From contig JAJYLL010000001.1 of assembly GCA_021787735.1 (NCBI GenBank), forward strand, positions 1 through 64,000: 64,000 nucleotides of DNA. Direction: 5' to 3'. Position 1 is the stretch's first letter. Every line of letters starts with the position of its first letter. Source of the DNA: Acidobacteriota bacterium (lineage in GTDB: Bacteria; Acidobacteriota; Terriglobia; UBA7540). The position numbers and the translations under genes are program-made. Of this stretch, positions 62,297-64,000 are shown piece by piece. A model generated the notes under the pieces. That model ran no database searches and was not told where the DNA came from. It saw nothing but the letters and a program-made list of their open reading frames with translations.

Positions 62297-62417
62297 GAAT
62301 AAGCGACGGAGTGAATTGAAACGGCGGCCTATGAGCACCGGGCTTTCACAAAAACATTTCCCGGGACCGTACATAGACCGCCGTAACAGTCGGCAGCGTC
62401 AGTTCACCGGCCCGTGC

Positions 62418-63095
62418 TCAGTGGGCATATCGGCCGATCACGTCCAGCATACCCCGTGCCTCCGCCGGAACACCGACGTGGCCGTCCAGAATAGATACCG
62501 GCTCAATGTCTGCCCCGTACATGGCCCGGTTGGCGCTCCTGTCGGGTTTCACTACCGCACCGTTCAGGCTGACTCCGGCAAAGACTCCCCTGCTGCGAGA
62601 GTAGGTCAGGATTTCGGCGTGCATCTCGGCGTCAGTGGCCGCGGCAGCACTGCGCCCAACCGGCCCAGCTGCTGCAGTGGCGTCAGCGCCCACCTTGAAC
62701 TTATCACTCAGCAGGTGGTTCATGCCGCTGCGGTTCCTGAAGACCATGATGATGTCGGTGGACGAGCCGCCGATCTGAAAACCGAAACTCCCTCCGCTCA
62801 GCATCAGGAAGGCCGGAGCGCTCCAGCCGCTTGCGGTTCGACAAGTCGCCAGGCCCCGCCCGTAGCTGCCTCCGAAGACGAAGGCCGCGCGCTTTTCGCC
62901 GGGGATAATTGCGATGCATTGGGCGGACCCGAGCAGGTCCTGCGGAATGCCTTTGTCCGGCGCGTTCATAATGTCCTCAAAGGCAAAGCGTGAATTCCGG
63001 ATGCGGTCAACGTCCAACTGGCGGCCGGAAGCCGCAAACACCGGAACCGCCATGCCTGCCAGCAGCAGCGTGACCATTAGGAGTCGAATCTTCAT
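62418..63095 (-). CDS. SYLF/Ysc84-type lipid-binding domain protein
   Basis: Signal peptide then IPQDLLGSAQCIAIIPGEKRAAFVFGGSYGRGLATCR, GGSFGFQIGGSSTDIIMVF, SRSRGVFAGVSLNGAVV. Confidence 0.82.
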   Translation of the reverse strand: MKIRLLMVTLLLAGMAVPVFAASGRQLDVDRIRNSRFAFEDIMNAPDKGIPQDLLGSAQCIAIIPGEKRAAFVFGGSYGRGLATCRTASGWSAPAFLMLSGGSFGFQIGGSSTDIIMVFRNRSGMNHLLSDKFKVGADATAAAGPVGRSAAAATDAEMHAEILTYSRSRGVFAGVSLNGAVVKPDRSANRAMYGADIEPVSILDGHVGVPAEARGMLDVIGRYAH

Positions 63096-63318
63096 GTGGA
63101 AATCCTCCGTTCTAACCCGTAGTTGTGCACAAATTACAGAACCGCCGAGCCGGCGCTCTTACTGCAATTGGTCCCACAGGTCCAGGGAGACGGCTTCAGC
63201 GCGTGGCGTTTGTACCCTCAGAGTTTCTTGCGTCCCGAAGTTTGGAGTCGAATACGCGGCAATATCTACGAAAGCCGGTTGTGACCTTGGCTTCCCCATT
63301 TGACTTAGATGCAAATTA

Positions 63319-63831
63319 TTAGTTTGAAGAGGTGTTTTTTTTCAACGCTGACGAAACAGTATTCAAATTAGTTTCTGTCTCGCCCTCGCTTTCGGCTTCG
63401 GTTTGGGTTGACGGTTGAGGCCCCAGACCCGGCGGCAGAGGGTGTGGACCCAAGCCGAGTTTCATCAGGGGCTTTGCCTCGGGCAATCCGGTGGGTTTAA
63501 ATCCGTTCTGCTTCTGGTATTGTTTCATGGCGTCGCGAGTAGCCAGGTCCCAGCTGCCGTTGGGTGTTTCATGCAGGGTACCTGCATCCACCAGCGCCTG
63601 CTGGATTTCTCTAACGCGTTCGGGTCGAATCCTGACCTGTGTATAACGGCGCCGGTAGTGGTGATATCGGCGGATATGCCGGACACGGCGGTGCGGTGTG
63701 AATTTGCGCACGGCATGAGATTTTCGCTTTTGCGCCCCGTACAAGTGCAGGGCTGGAGCGATCAACAAAAGCGCCGCGACGATGGCAGTCCATCGAATTC
63801 GTTGGCAACGACTTGTTGCAGATTTCAACAT
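63319..63831 (-). CDS. secreted peptidoglycan-binding-domain protein with Arg/His-rich linker
   Basis: Start taken at MLKSATSRC (63831); basic HRRVRHIRRYHHYRRRY segment; VREIQQALVDAGTLHETPNGSWDLATRDAMKQYQKQNGF PG_binding_1-like. Confidence 0.72.
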   Translation of the reverse strand: MLKSATSRCQRIRWTAIVAALLLIAPALHLYGAQKRKSHAVRKFTPHRRVRHIRRYHHYRRRYTQVRIRPERVREIQQALVDAGTLHETPNGSWDLATRDAMKQYQKQNGFKPTGLPEAKPLMKLGLGPHPLPPGLGPQPSTQTEAESEGETETNLNTVSSALKKNTSSN

Positions 63832-63838
63832 GGCTGTG

Positions 63839-64000
63839 TCAGTGCAAAGTATCGGCCAGAAACATAGTAGTAAAAGTCTGCCCCGTTTGTCGAGCCACAA
63901 GCAGTAAAACATCCTGCCCCGGCCGGAGAGTTCGCTGGACCCGTGCGAAGTCATCCACGGAGGCAACCGGCTGATGATTGACGCTGAGAATAACATCGCC
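63839..64000 (-). CDS. C-terminal PDZ fragment, probably a Deg/HtrA-type serine protease (partial)
   Basis: Manual translation from the right edge: GDVILSVNHQPVASVDDFARVQRTLRPGQDVLLLVARQTGQTFTTMFLADTLH*, typical PDZ tail; absent from the ORF track because it is truncated. Confidence 0.6.
   Translation of the reverse strand, partial: GDVILSVNHQPVASVDDFARVQRTLRPGQDVLLLVARQTGQTFTTMFLADTLH

Noticed and set aside
61172-62374. 400-aa minus-strand ORF opposite the aldehyde dehydrogenase
   Set aside because: Shadow ORF; the plus-strand aldehyde dehydrogenase has all catalytic motifs.
1-64000. CRISPR arrays, rRNA/tRNA genes, classical defence systems
   Set aside because: Looked for regular spaced repeats, tRNA-like ends and defence domains; none seen. 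A tRNAscan-SE, Infernal and DefenseFinder run would be decisive.

Overview
Dense bacterial chromosomal segment, about 57 protein genes, most on the minus strand. The gene repertoire (BshC, LpxD, PagL-like, paired M16 proteases, MeaB/Mce, DUF362/Tat protein) suggests an Acidobacteriota-like Gram-negative; this is inference from content, not a search. Most of the window is housekeeping: aspA, nadE, accA, dnaE, CCA-adding enzyme, xerD, lpxD, plsC, dapF, mtnP, meaB/mce, hemW, bshC, dapA, carA/carB, lepB and hrcA-grpE-dnaJ. I found no rRNA, tRNA, CRISPR array, prophage or transposase. Items worth a second look: (1) an accessory locus at 15948-18453 with an AraC regulator, a membrane-anchored CxxC thioredoxin-like protein, an unrecognised anchored protein and an 18-cysteine secreted protein with knottin-like spacing; (2) an iteron-like array of CGAACCC doublets between convergent genes (2042-2220); (3) a NarL/LuxR-type regulator with a degenerate receiver, next to a PilZ protein; (4) two divergent, apparently exported SAM methyltransferases flanking a perfect GTGAT-N4-ATCAC palindrome; (5) a promoter plus 5' hairpin leader before a D,D-carboxypeptidase; (6) a probable CTG start codon for an acyl-CoA dehydrogenase. 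All functional calls come from reading motifs; no database searches were run.
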